This document shows positions 35,667 through 46,312 of a DNA stretch of 57,345 bases, piece after piece (the stretch's first letter is position 1; the number at the start of each line of letters is the position of its first letter). This DNA is from Polysphondylium violaceum (lineage: Eukaryota; Evosea; Eumycetozoa; Dictyosteliales; Dictyosteliaceae): the NCBI GenBank assembly GCA_000277445.1, contig AJWJ01000099.1, forward strand, positions 1-57,345, in the 5' to 3' direction. The translations under genes and the position numbers were made by a program. The notes below the pieces were generated by a model. It worked only from the letters and a program-made list of their open reading frames with translations, did no database searches and had not been told where the DNA came from.

Positions 35667-37148
35667 ATGATGATGAATTTGATAAACAAGTGTGCGAGTA
35701 CTACACTCAGATCACTGGGTCAAGATTTACACAGTAAAAGATTTTATCAGTGGCCTTTGAGAATCAAAGACATTCAACAGCAATCAATCGACGCCAACAA
35801 CAACCAAATCACCATACAGGGCTGGGTCAGAAACGTGCGTCACCAAAAGAGTATAAGTTTTCTTGAAATCAACGATGGATCCAGTATTGCACATTTACAG
35901 GTCGTAGCAGAGAATCCCGAGTCCCTCAAGGGCGTCAAACATGGTGCATGTGTTTCTGTGACAGGCAACTTGGTGCAGAGCAAGGGAAAGAACGCAGAGT
36001 TGAAAGAATTGAATTTAGAGAGCATCAAAGTCATTGGCGACTGTCCAGAAGACTTTCCCCTTCAGCCCAAACTCCACTCGATGGAGTTTTTGAGAGAGAT
36101 TGCTCATTTTAGAACAAGATCAAACACTCTTGGTGCCGTGTTGCGTGTGCGTAATCGTTCAACTCAATTGATTCACAACTATTTCAATCGACATGGATTC
36201 ATCAATGTTCACACACCAATCATTACCGCAGGCGATTGTGAAGGTGGTGGCGAGCAATTCCATGTTTCTTCCACTGTTCCTCCTCCTCCTACATCTACTA
36301 CTGCTACTAAAAATACAACTCCAACAACAAATACACCACCACCATTTTTTGGTGAAAAGGCTTATCTCACTGTATCTGGTCAATTGGAGGCCGAAATATT
36401 TGCCTCGTCTCACGGAAGAGTGTATACATTTGGACCTACTTTTAGAGCAGAGAAATCCAACACCTCGAGACATTTGTCAGAGTTTTGGATGATTGAGCCC
36501 GAGATCGCCTTTATCAACCTCACCGACAACCTCGACATTGCAGAGGACTTTGTTAAATATTTGGTAAAGAATATATTGATTGAATGCAAGGATGACATTG
36601 ATTTCTTTAACAAACGTGTCGACAAGAACCTTTTGGCAAGACTAGAGAAAACTGTCGCCTCACCATTCATCAGATTACCCTACAAAGATGCCATTCAGCT
36701 TCTTTTATCCGCCAAAGAAAAGTTTGAAAACCCCGTCAGCATGGGCATCGATTTGGCCAGAGAACACGAAAAGTATATCACCAATCACTATGACGGTGTG
36801 CCAGTGTTTATCACCCATTGGCCAAAGAACATCAAACCATTTTACATGAGAGAAAGCGAGGAAGACTCTAATACCGTCGAAAACATGGATCTCTTGGTAC
36901 CAGAGATTGGCGAGCTCATCGGAGGCTCCATCAGAGAGGAAAGATTCGATCATCTCCACAAACGAATGTCAGAGATGGGCATGAACATCGACGGATATGA
37001 TTGGTACAATGATCTCAGAAAGTATGGCAGTGCACCCCACGGTGGCTTTGGTCTCGGATTTGAAAGATTCCTTCAATACGTAACTGGTTTACAAAACATT
37101 AGAGATGTAATCCCCATTCCAAGATATCCTGGCTTCTGTAAATTTTAA
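35667..37148 (+). CDS. Asparaginyl-tRNA synthetase, mitochondrial
   Basis: Intronless. I start at the ATG at 35667 (MMMNLINKCASTTLRSLG), giving 493 residues; the upstream frame has no ATG. The first ~30 residues lack acids and carry Lys, Arg and Ser, as expected of a mitochondrial presequence. The OB-fold anticodon-binding domain has WVRNVRHQKSISFLEINDG. Class II motif 1 lies around LIHNYFNRHGFINVHTPI, motif 2 is TFRAEKSNTSRHLSEFWM, and motif 3 is GLGFERFLQYVTG. HLSEFWMIEPE and the C-terminal IRDVIPIPRYPG are diagnostic of AsnRS. The enzyme charges mitochondrial tRNA-Asn. A Pro/Thr/Asn-rich insertion (36283-36350) separates GGGEQFHV from FFGEKAYLTVSGQLEAE within the catalytic domain. AATAAA directly follows the stop codon. 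Confidence 0.93.
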   Translation: MMMNLINKCASTTLRSLGQDLHSKRFYQWPLRIKDIQQQSIDANNNQITIQGWVRNVRHQKSISFLEINDGSSIAHLQVVAENPESLKGVKHGACVSVTGNLVQSKGKNAELKELNLESIKVIGDCPEDFPLQPKLHSMEFLREIAHFRTRSNTLGAVLRVRNRSTQLIHNYFNRHGFINVHTPIITAGDCEGGGEQFHVSSTVPPPPTSTTATKNTTPTTNTPPPFFGEKAYLTVSGQLEAEIFASSHGRVYTFGPTFRAEKSNTSRHLSEFWMIEPEIAFINLTDNLDIAEDFVKYLVKNILIECKDDIDFFNKRVDKNLLARLEKTVASPFIRLPYKDAIQLLLSAKEKFENPVSMGIDLAREHEKYITNHYDGVPVFITHWPKNIKPFYMRESEEDSNTVENMDLLVPEIGELIGGSIREERFDHLHKRMSEMGMNIDGYDWYNDLRKYGSAPHGGFGLGFERFLQYVTGLQNIRDVIPIPRYPGFCKF

Positions 37149-37251
37149 ATAAATCGAGATATAAATCTAAATCTAAACCTAAATCTATAAATCCATAACG
37201 ATATAAATCTAAAGATATATTTGTTTTTTGTATAATGGCAATATTATTTAT

Positions 37252-37993
37252 TTAAAGTTTAAGTTCACCAGAGTCAGCAATGGTAACAACTTTGGATGGA
37301 GCACCTGAGCCACTACCAATCTTTTCAATCTTGCTAACTAAATCCATTCCCTCGAGGACTTCACCGAAAACGGTGTGTCTACCATCTAACCAAGAGGTGA
37401 CGACGGTGGTGATAAAGAATTGACTGCCGTTGGTGTTTGGACCAGCATTAGCCATGGATAAGAGACCTGGTTGAGAGTGCTTGATCTTAAAGTTTTCATC
37501 TTCAAACTTTTTACCATAGATTGATTCACCACCGGTACCATCACCTCTGGTGAAATCACCACCTTGAATCATAAAGTTTGGAATAATACGATGGAATTTG
37601 CTGCCCTTGTAATGGAGTGGTTTGCCAGAGGCACCAGTACCTTTTTCACCGGTGCAAAGAGCTCTAAAGTTTTCAACTGTCTTTGGAACAGTTTTACCAT
37701 ATAAACCAAATACTATTCTACCTGCAGCTTGACCATCAATTTCTAGTAATATCAATTATATACCGATTAATATTTGATCGCCTGTGGGGCTAATTTGTCA
37801 ATTGCACACTTACCAATATCGAAAAAGACTTTGTGTGAGATCTTGGGGCCTTGTTTCTAAAATAAGCAATCAATCAAAATCATATTAGTCAACGAACAAT
37901 ACACTCCGTGTCACTTATACATACGGCATCTGATGGAAAGGCAAAGAATGTGACCAATAAAATGGCAAAGATGATTAAGAATCCCTTTTGCAT
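37252..37993 (-). CDS. Cyclophilin B-type peptidyl-prolyl isomerase (ER/secretory)
   Basis: Three exons (37925-37993, 37814-37856, 37252-37742) give 200 residues. I chose the ATG at 37993 because it begins a clean signal peptide ([19 protein letters not shown]). Another in-frame ATG 57 bases upstream (38050) would put a Gln/Ser-rich stretch in front of it. The cyclophilin core keeps the catalytic Arg in [16 protein letters not shown], the Gln/Phe of NGSQFFITT, and the cyclosporin-contacting Trp in [11 protein letters not shown]. Cyclophilin B assists protein folding in the ER by isomerising prolyl bonds. No KDEL-like tail is seen (ends DSGELKL). The gene neighbours a divergent relative at 38252-39123 with matching intron positions. 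Confidence 0.95.
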
Positions 37994-38075
37994 TGTCGTA
38001 AGTTTAAATTGTTGTGTTTGTGATTGTCCACTACTTTGACTGTTCATATTTTTTAAAAAAAAAGATAAATTTTAG

Positions 38076-38100
38076 AAAAAAAAAAAAAAAAAAAAAAAAA
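38076..38100. repeat. 25-base A homopolymer
   Basis: A run of 25 A between the two cyclophilin genes, upstream of the first one's start. A T6A9 junction lies just before it at 38049-38063. Confidence 0.9.
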
Positions 38101-38251
38101 GAACAAGAATGCGTCACACAAGGCAAATTTTCAAAATTTTAAAAATGAAAAAAAGATTTATCCAACCCCAACTGACTCAAACAACCAATCAATGATTTAT
38201 TTTAAATTACAATATGTGTGTTACACCATCACCACAATCAATGATTGATCA

Positions 38252-39123
38252 CTATAATTCACCAGAATGAAGAATTGCAATTTTCTTTGTGGGTGTTCCA
38301 ATTGGCAGAGAACCATGAGATTCAACTCTATGGACATACTCCATCCCCTGGATCACCTTTCCAAAAGCGACATGTTTGCTATTTAGCAATGAGGTTAATA
38401 TCATCTGACAGCCTGTATTGTAGAATTTATTTGTATACATACCCATCTAACCAAGGTGTTGGTGCAAAAGTAATAAAAAATTGACTTCCATTAGCTTAAA
38501 TGAAAAAAATTAATTAATAACAATGTACACAAGTATGAATAAAATACTTACTATCATTTCCGGCATTTGCCATTGATAAAATTCCAGCGGAATCATGTTT
38601 TACAAGAAAAGACTCATCTTTGAAAAAACCACCATAAATGGAAACAGGCTCTCCATAGCCACTTTGATCAACAATATCTCCACCCTGCATCATAAAAGAT
38701 GGGATAACTCGATGAAAATGGTTTTTTCGGTAGCAGAGTGGATAACCCTCAGGTGTTTTATCTTTATCACACAAGCACAATGATCTAAAGTTTTCCACTG
38801 TGAGTGGAGCAACCTCTCCAAATAACCCCAACACTATTCTACCAGAACGTAGTCCATCAATTGCTATAGCATTTGTTGTACCATTATTAATACACATTCA
38901 TTCATTCATTAATATAGATAGAGAAATACAAACTTATATCAAAAAATACTTTATGTGTAATCTTGTGTCCTTCGTCATGCTTATAAAACAAAATCTAAGT
39001 ATCAAGTTTGGTATTGGCCATAATATTATTCAAAACAACACTTACAGAAGCAACAATTAATATGGATTCATTTTTCAACAATACTAAAATACTAACAAGT
39101 AGAAATATCAAGTTAATCTTCAT
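38252..39123 (-). CDS. Second cyclophilin, divergent tandem paralogue with signal peptide
   Basis: Five exons (39046-39123, 38934-38979, 38552-38863, 38443-38494, 38252-38378) join in frame to 204 residues. The start MKINLIFLLVSILVLL is a signal peptide. The core retains FHRVIPSFMMQGGD (catalytic Arg), NGSQFFITF and PWLDGKHVAFGKV with the Trp, so it is probably active. The first two introns sit at the same places as in the neighbouring cyclophilin: after the signal-peptide exon and after KVFFDI. This shows a tandem duplication. Two more introns lie in the 3' half. A loop (LCDKDKTPEGYPLCYRKN) replaces the usual CTGEKG-type loop, and VDQSGYGEPVSIYGG is also divergent. It likely acts in the secretory pathway; the client is unknown. 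Confidence 0.9.
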
Positions 39124-39909
39124 TTTGATTTGTGAAATTTGTAATAAACTAAACAAAACAAATCACAATCATCAGTATTTATAAAAGTATATTTTTTGGA
39201 ATAAATACATTTAATTCAAATACATTACTCACACACATAAAACTTTTTGTGCGAAAACACAATAGTGTTTGTTTAAAACAACTCCCACACCCCCAATCCC
39301 ACAGTTTGTGTACACAATAAAATCAATTTCAAAAAACCATATTAAAAAATAAATAAAACTTGTAGTTATAATAAACCCCCATCAATTTCAACAATATCAG
39401 CAGGTGTACATTGTTGAAATTGATTTAAAAAACCCATCTACCCCATCAAAGATATTTTGATAGAGATGGAACCCATCTGTTTACATAGGTTATTGGCAGT
39501 ATCTAAATATAGGTTAATCTTTTTATTTGACTTTCAGTATTAGTATATATTTAGATTTTCCCAGCACCACTGTTTCACTCCATTGAGAAATAAAAAAGTT
39601 TTCCCAATTAATTTTAATGTATCTGTGGTTGTTGGTTAAAATGATAAATTAACTTTGATAAAGATTCCTACTTATATATAATAAATAGGAATCTTTATTT
39701 ATCCACAAATGTCAGATAAATCAAAATAAGTAGATTAAAAAAATAAAAATTAATTTTTTTTTATAGATCTCAAAAAATTATATATCTAAATTTATTTTCT
39801 TTTTCTTTTTTTTTTTTTTTAAAAAAATAATAGATTCCTTTTTGATAATGGCAAAAGTCAATAGTCATTAAAATGGTTACTAAATAATTTAGGACAGGTC
39901 AAATATAAA
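39124..39909. other. Gene-free stretch with inverted-repeat cluster
   Basis: This 786-base gap lies between the starts of the divergently transcribed second cyclophilin and the NADPH oxidase gene, so it should hold both promoters. It contains several nested inverted repeats (annotated at 39381-39700) and a T15A7 junction at 39806-39827. No protein family was recognised. Confidence 0.6.
39381..39700. repeat. Cluster of four inverted repeats (hairpin-forming)
   Basis: (1) Perfect 15-base arms 39381-39395 and 39410-39424 (ATCAATTTCAACAAT and its complement) around a 14-base loop. (2) A bipartite stem with outer arms CCATCT 39434-39439 and AGATGG 39464-39469, and inner arms ATCAAA 39445-39450 and TTTGAT 39456-39461. 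(3) 11-base arms 39501-39511 and 39546-39556 (ATCTAAATATA). (4) About 18-base arms with one mismatch, 39658-39675 and roughly 39680-39698, around AAAGATTCCTA, with a very short loop. Arms were read directly from the sequence. Function unknown. Confidence 0.75.
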
Positions 39910-41795
39910 ATGGAGCATTCAGAAATTAGAGAAAGAGGGCCATCTGGTTCATCTTCATCATCGCTTCAAACTTGCTCATTATCAATTGCAGATGATCCAG
40001 TATCTTTACAAGAAGAAATTCAGAATCACAACCCCTTGGCTCAAGATATAAGTAAATCGATAGATGATCAAAGCAAAATAGAATCTAAAAAAGATTACAA
40101 GTCTGCAATAATTATTAAATTAAAATATTGGTGGTGGACCCAAGGTATAGAACAATTTATTATTGTATTATATATTTGTTTAAATTTAGGTTTAGCAATT
40201 CATAAATTTTATGGTAATATTGTAATATAAATATATTAAAAAAATTTACAAATCACTAATATTAAACTTGTATTTAGATTTATATAATTATTCAGAATTG
40301 ACAGATTATTTAGGATTAAGTTTTTGTTTTGCAAGAGCATCAGCTTTAATTATAAATTTGAATTCAGCACTTCTACTTTTACCTGTATTAAGAAATGTAT
40401 TATCATGGCTTCGAGGAACATGGGTTAATAATTATATTCCAATTGATAGATCAATTTCTCTACATAAAATGTGTGGATTGGGTTTATTAGTTGGTACGAT
40501 AATACATGTGTATGTAAATATTTTTTAAAACTTTTATATCAAATTAATTAATAGAAAAAAAAAGAATTTCGCATTATATAAATTTAGAAAAAGTACTTAG
40601 ATCCCCAATTGAAGAAATTGATTATTATTTAAATGTTAGTAAAGAAAAACAACATTTTACAAAACTATATTTATTTTATGGATCAGTTTACGGGTTAACA
40701 GGTCATTTAATGGTATTGATTTTGTTATTGATGATGACCTCCTCAATAGAGAAAATTAAAAGACCAATGTTTGAAATATTTTATTACACACATCATCTTT
40801 TTATACCCTATTTCGTATTGTTGTGCTTTCATGGGTACGCCAAATTATTAAAAAGTGATCCACAATCATGGATGTGGGTTATTGCACCAATGTTATTTTA
40901 TGCAATTGAAAGAATATTTAGAATTTATAGAGGAAACAAAGAGGTTTTATTGGCAGTGGCTAAACAACATCCATCCAAAGTACTCGAACTTAGATTTAAA
41001 AGAGATAATTTTACTTTTCTAGCAGGTCAATATTTATATTTAAACTGTCCATTTATTGCACAACATGAATGGCATCCATTTACAATTACATCTGCACCCG
41101 AAGAATCTTTTGTTTCAGTTCACATCAACATAGTTGGCAACTGGACAGGTAAACTGTATAAATTTTTAAATCCAAATGAAAAACTAGGTATTATTCATAG
41201 AGACCTTCTCAAAGATCCCAATGGGGATCCAATTTTTAGAATAGATGGACCTTTTGGTGCAGCAAGTCAAGATGTATTTAAATATAAAACAGCTATTCTC
41301 ATCGGTGCAGGCATTGGTGTCACGCCTTTCTCTTCCATTTTAAAACACATTAAAATACAAATTCAACAAAACCTCGATAAACCACCCATTAACAAAATCT
41401 ATTTCCTCTGGATCAGCAGAGAAAAGAATTCTTTCCAATGGTTTAGTACAATCCTTGGCAAACTGGAACAAGATAACCCCAATGATTTTCTACAAATGCA
41501 AACTTTTCTCACTGGTGAACTTGAATTGGAGGATTGGAATAAAATTGTAGAAGGTATGTCAACGATCGATACCAATGAACATTCAGATTTCATTACAGGA
41601 TTAAAATCATTTACAATGTTTGGTAGACCAAATTTTGAAAGAATTTTTACAGAAATCTCTGATCAACACCCCAATGAAAAGATTGGTTTATTTTTTTGTG
41701 GACCCAAGACATTTGGAAAAGAGATTCAAAGTTTTTGTAAAAAGTTTAATGGTTATAATAATTGTAGATATCAATTTTATAAAGAAAATTTTTAG
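39910..41795 (+). CDS. NADPH oxidase (gp91phox/NOX family)
   Basis: Three exons (39910-40213, 40278-40509, 40565-41795) give 588 residues. The third exon starts after the AG ending an A-run; a nearer upstream TAG would break the frame. Four haem-ligand His are visible, as pairs in SLHKMCGLGLLVGTIIHV and FYYTHHLFIPYFVLLCFHG. The FAD site is EWHPFTITSAPEESF; NADPH-binding segments include GAGIGVTPFSSILKH and LFFCGPKTFGKEI. The protein ends FYKENF, like gp91phox. It moves electrons from NADPH across the membrane to oxygen, making superoxide. No EF hands are seen, so it resembles NoxA/NoxB rather than the calcium-regulated NoxC of Dictyostelium; I cannot choose between A and B. The N-terminal ~75 residues are Ser-rich and cytosolic. 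Confidence 0.93.
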
Positions 41796-41926
41796 ATTAC
41801 ACAGACATATATATATATATATTAAAAAAAATAGTGATTTACATTATAATATTTTTTTATTTATACATTTTAAAATATAATAAAATCTAAATATTATATA
41901 TAAATAAAAATAATTTACCACATAAT

Positions 41927-42806
41927 CTATTCAGATTTAGTTTGTGATTTTTTAGCGGCTCTTTCATCAAGTCTTTTGAGATATTTGTCAGAGGTACCAA
42001 ACATAGCATCCAAATAGGTAAAAGTGGAAGCATAGTTGCCAACAAAAGTTTCATGATGGAAATCGTGGAATTTAGCACCACCCCAAAATGGAATGAGTCT
42101 AGTTGGGTTGAATGGGAAATCATAACCACAGTGACACTCGACGGTTTGGTATAATCTGACACCCAACCATACCCAAAGGGTAAAGAGATCACGAGAGAAT
42201 AAGAATGGACCAATGACAGTACCAACACCAAGAATAAGAGTTTCAATTGGATGAGCATATTCAGCAGTGATACCAAATGGAGCAGAGTGGTCGTGATGCA
42301 TTTTGTGAATGTATTTATACCAAATACCATGATGAAGGGCTCTGTGTACCCAATAAAAGTAAAAGTCCTCGATGATAAATGAGCAGGTAAGGGTTAATAA
42401 TAAATATGGGAGGGATGGTAATGGAGCTTTGGCTCTAAGACCGGTGGCATGAATGGCTGGATGGAAAATAATCATCATGGGTAATTGAACCAAGGTTTGA
42501 GTTAAAAGTACTTTAAATGTACAATTCAATTGAGATTTCCAATCATTTGTTTTGTTCTTTAGAAAGTAAAGTAAAAAAAAAAGGTTAATACCATTGTATG
42601 ATTAAATATTAAATTCAAATTGTGATATTTACTTGTTGGATTTTATACTTTTGGAGAAAAGGAAGAAAATCGCAAATGAAAAATGGAATAAAGGCACCAA
42701 AGTAAAAGGCTTGATGAGCAAAGAAAGTTCCATAACTGATGAGAAAATCTTCACCAAATTTATCAACAAAACTATACCAATAAGGTTCAAGAAAAGCTAA
42801 CGACAT
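41927..42806 (-). CDS. C4-methylsterol monooxygenase (sterol desaturase/hydroxylase family)
   Basis: Two exons (42633-42806 and 41927-42556, phase 0) give 267 residues, close to ERG25/MSMO1. Three diiron His boxes are seen: HRALHH, HKMHHDH and HDFHH, with the family motifs FYFYWVHRALHHG and HSAPFGITAEYAHP. Hydrophobic segments (ISYGTFFAHQAFYFGAFIPF; LPSLPYLLLTLTCSFII) fit an ER membrane protein. It oxidises the C4 methyl groups of sterol precursors in sterol synthesis. The stop is about 130 bases from the convergent NADPH oxidase stop. No ER-retrieval KKxx signal is evident (tail KKSQTKSE). Confidence 0.93.
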
Positions 42807-43626
42807 TTTTGAATTTGTTGATGTTGAGTTGTTGAAAGAAAGAAGATTGAGTGAAAATGTGAGTGTGAGTGAAGGGGGTGAAAACTAAGAAGGTTATTGG
42901 TAGGGTGAAAATAATACTAATACTAGATATTATCTCGGGATGGGTATGAATATAATAATTGTATAGCGCTACTACTACAAAAGACCTCGATGATATAGAA
43001 GATATAAAATAGAAGTAAACAAATGCACTAAACCACTATTGTGTTGTTGTGTGTGTGTGTATGTTGCTTAAAGTTTTTTTTAGAATACAGCAGCAAAGCT
43101 ATTTAAAAAAAATAATAGAAAAAAAATTTTAGCACAGGAGGCCTAATCGCTTTTTTGATCACGAGTGTTTTTTTTTTTTAAAAAAAAAAATTGGTGAAAA
43201 TCAAAAAAAATGAAAAAAAAAATGAAAATCATTTCTTGTGGCGGGTTAGATATTTTCATCCAAAAATAAAACAGTTTTTGATTGTGTAAATACACGTATA
43301 TTTTGACACACACATATGGATGACTCAGAGGTATTGGGAAATGCTAAAAACACATTAAATTCAACATAGTGGCTAGGTGTTGATACATTTGCCTATATTA
43401 GGTTATTAATATAATTCAATGTGTGCTGTTGCGCGCATTTATTATCGAAAAAACAAAAAATAAATACAAAAAAAAAAAAAAAAAACAAAAAATAAATAAT
43501 TTCTGATGGTCCATAAAAGGGCAGGGAGGGATGATTGGGACATGTTTGTGATCCAACAATTACAATAGTATTACTAGTGATGATGTGTAACCCAGTATTA
43601 AATTAGATGGTTAGAGATTGAGAGTT
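42807..43626. other. Intergenic region, AT-rich, with T12A11 junction and imperfect hairpin
   Basis: This 820-base gap lies upstream of the sterol oxidase and downstream of the CCDC25-like gene (both minus strand). It contains a T12A11 run (43168-43190), A-rich blocks to 43230, a (GT)n patch near 43050, an A-run near 43470-43485, and a 12-base inverted repeat with one mismatch (43350-43361 with 43413-43424). No coding or RNA gene is supported. Confidence 0.5.
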
Positions 43627-44395
43627 TTACATAAAGTCATCGTCATCGATGGAATTAAATTTGTTGGACTTCATGTTTGTTTCCTTCATCACTGAAGTAT
43701 AGTTTTTGAGTTCCTCAGCCTTCTTTTTCTCTTCGGCTGCTTTAATATCTGCTCTTTTCTATTGTGTTTTGTCATAGTAATTGTGTTAGAGAATGGTGAT
43801 GTAAATGATGTCTAGTGTACATAATAATAATACCTTTTCGTTTTGCTTAGCTCTGGCTTCTTCTCTTTCTAATTTATCTCTACGGTCTCTTTCACCTCTG
43901 AGATCGACTTCACGTTTTTCTCTGGTTTTTTCAATTCTGTTAACCATCTCACGATTCTTTTTCACATTTTTAACGACCTTGACGGCATTTTCGTTGTGGT
44001 AAAAGACTTGACCGGCTTCCATACCTGCAGTCTTTTTCAAATTTGCCCATGGGGTATAGACAATATCGACAGCACTTTCTTTGCAACCTTGAATAGAGTT
44101 TTGTTTGACCAACTGACAGCATTCCTCCAAAACATCTGCGGGAATATCGTTGATTGTTTCACCCTTTTTAAGACGAAGATAAACGTGAGCCGATGACAAG
44201 TTGTCTACATGAAACCAAATATCTTCTGGCCATCCAAATTTAATGAGATCTTCATTTTCATATTTATCAATACCCATATAGATAAGATAGTTTGGATCTG
44301 TATTGTATGTTGTATTAATTTCCTTATTCCTATCTATTGCACCCATCTCCACTCTACCCTCAATACCTACCTGAAATTTTAAAGAATAATACCAT
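43627..44395 (-). CDS. ccdc25: CCDC25-like protein (NFACT-R/DUF814 family)
   Basis: Three exons (44371-44395, 43834-44297, 43627-43758) give 206 residues, close to the ~208 of human CCDC25. After MVLFFKIS it reads [38 protein letters not shown] and [14 protein letters not shown], which closely match the family along its length. A charged coiled coil ([17 protein letters not shown]...) and an acidic end DDDDFM follow, again like the human protein. The family shares the NFACT-R nucleic-acid-binding fold; human CCDC25 has been described as a DNA sensor for extracellular traps, while yeast Jlp2 is poorly characterised. The start codon is in a 25-base first exon. An acceptor nearer to that exon would leave a 33- or 37-base intron, so I prefer the 73-base intron. 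Confidence 0.92.
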
Positions 44396-44637
44396 GATTA
44401 AAACACTAATTAGTAGGTTTGACTTGGACCTCTATAACTACTATGGTGGTAGGGAAAGGATTGTAATAAAAGTTGTTTCTCGAAGAATGATTGTGAGAAG
44501 AGATTTAGTTGTAAAAGTTTTTATTCAACAACACAAACTAAAGCTCAGTGGTGGTGTGTACTACTTTCAATATATATATAAATGAATGTAAGAAAGAAAA
44601 AATGAAGAACACCCTCGCACACTTTTCCGAGAGAAAG

Positions 44638-44668
<31 letters not shown>

Positions 44669-44834
44669 CTTGCGAAAAATAAAAAAAAACACACAAACAC
44701 CAAATAGAGATAGATGGCATCGTGAGTCCCGATGTCGGGAATGGGGCATAGAAGAGGAAGACCAAGTATTGAGTTTATTACATACGTATATATCTATTTA
44801 TATATCGTTAGTACACACATGGAGCTAAGCTAGT
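44396..44834. other. Intergenic region upstream of CCDC25-like gene
   Basis: This 439-base gap holds the presumed CCDC25-like promoter and the 3' flank of the methyltransferase. A purine-rich block (44590-44690, long A-runs separated by G or CG) stands out. No gene is recognised. Confidence 0.5.
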
Positions 44835-45620
44835 TCAATCAAGTTTTGTCATGATATAAATATAGTGTACAGAGGTAGATTTTTTGGAATCTGGTTTTTT
44901 TATGGTTTGAATGTCAATCTGTGATTAAATGTTGAGTGTGGGGTGTGGGTGTTAGTAATCAATATGATCAGGTTGGTTGAATTGAATATATGCTATATTT
45001 ACCCTTTTCCATTCACATGCATTGCTAAAGTGCGACTCTCTGTCTTTGGGAGCGCCATAGGAGATAATGATGTATTTTCCACCAGGTTTGAGGACTCTGT
45101 TGATTTCTTGGCACATTATCAATGCATTCTCTTGTGAATTATCGCCACACTAGATAGAAGGGTAGAGTAAATTGGTTTAATACACTAATCTATACACCAG
45201 CAGCATCTCAACACACACTTACCATGATTGTATCAAAAGTGCCTTTATCCAAAACAATGTCAAAGGTGTTATCTTGAAAGCTCATATCCAATGCATTTTC
45301 AACTAGAAATTGTAAATCTGGATATTTGTCCCTGTATCTGAGGTTTTGCTGTTCTATTACCACTGGTGAAATATCCATACTCACGATTGATTTATACCCT
45401 GCTTCATACATTTGTTCAGATAATACTATTGTATAGATTGAATTAATAACTATTAAAATCAGTATAGTGATGACAATGTCAATCAATACTTACGGGAATT
45501 ACCACAACCAACCATTAATATGTCATCTTGTAGTTTGATTAATGATTCAAAATAACTCTTTAGACCAATAAATGATTGGTACCAATCAAAAGGAGTAGAT
45601 TCCCTATTATTTGTAGTCAT
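44835..45620 (-). CDS. Class I SAM-dependent methyltransferase, EEF1AKMT/METTL13-like
   Basis: Four exons (45494-45620, 45223-45425, 45003-45149, 44835-44918) join in frame to 186 residues. The SAM-binding motif I is LMVGCGNS, followed by LLSEQMYEAGYKSIVSMDIS. The acidic end of strand 2 is MD and motif IV is FDIVLDKGTFDTIM. The DKGTxD pattern and GCGNS are typical of the EEF1AKMT4/METTL13 group, which methylates lysines or the N-terminus of elongation factor 1A. RVLKPGGKYIIISYG is the usual late motif. The last exon (IDIQTIKKPDS... VHYIYIMTKLD) is supported by the family's HYxYI ending. Skipping that last splice gives a tail ending DHIDY at about 44954. Precise substrate unknown. Confidence 0.85.
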
Positions 45621-46312
45621 AATAAAATGTCAATAAATGATTTATCAGTCAATCTCAATCACAATATACACAGATAAAATTTTGAGAGTAAAAATGCCCA
45701 CAATAAAAAGTGGGAATAACAAACTTTATGTATATGTATATGAATGTATGATTATATACTGTTGATAGCGTGTATTCCAATAGGAACAAGAGCCGTATGT
45801 TTCTTCTTCAGACATTAATATATTTATTACACCTTCAATATTACTATTACTCTTGAGATTAAATTAATTGATTTGATTTAATTTTAATTAATTTTTATAA
45901 ATTTTAAAAAATGAAAAAAAAGATTTTGACCAACATTTAGTCTAAAAGAGTTGATGTATTAAAGGAAGAAACAAAAAAAACCTTAGGGGATTTATCTATT
46001 TCTTGTTGTACGTTAATAAGATTTAAAAACTTTTTTTTTTTCACAAAGACAAAGAGCCTTTCCAATAGTTTAATACTCCTCTCTTGGTCAAAAAAAGAGT
46101 CTCCGGTCAACTTTTGATGATTGAGGCCTTTTCCAATTACTACTTTACTCTCTTTTTAACAACTTTTTGTTGACTATTATTTCCAATCTAAATGATATCG
46201 TTAGACATACAGCAAAAGCAATGAGGTATTCAATTTGGTTTTATTTGTTATAAAATAAGATAATTTTATTTCTTTAAATTTAATTTACATATATTTTATT
46301 TTATTATTACGA
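45621..46312. other. Intergenic region with a weak direct repeat
   Basis: This 692-base gap lies between the methyltransferase start and the 3' end of the LvsG-like gene. It contains a diverged ~30-base direct repeat (about 46054-46083 and 46123-46152, both with CCTTTTCCAAT-like cores followed by CTCTC) and a small inverted repeat AACAA/TTGTT at about 46158-46172. No gene is supported. Confidence 0.4.

Noticed and set aside
37994-38050. Upstream in-frame ATG of the first cyclophilin
   Set aside because: It would place a Gln/Ser-rich segment before the signal peptide, hiding it; the ATG at 37993 is a better start.
44298-44370. Shorter intron in the CCDC25-like gene, or a start at the internal MEMGAIDRN
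   Set aside because: The shorter intron would be too small for normal splicing. The internal start loses the conserved MVLFF beginning that matches the family.
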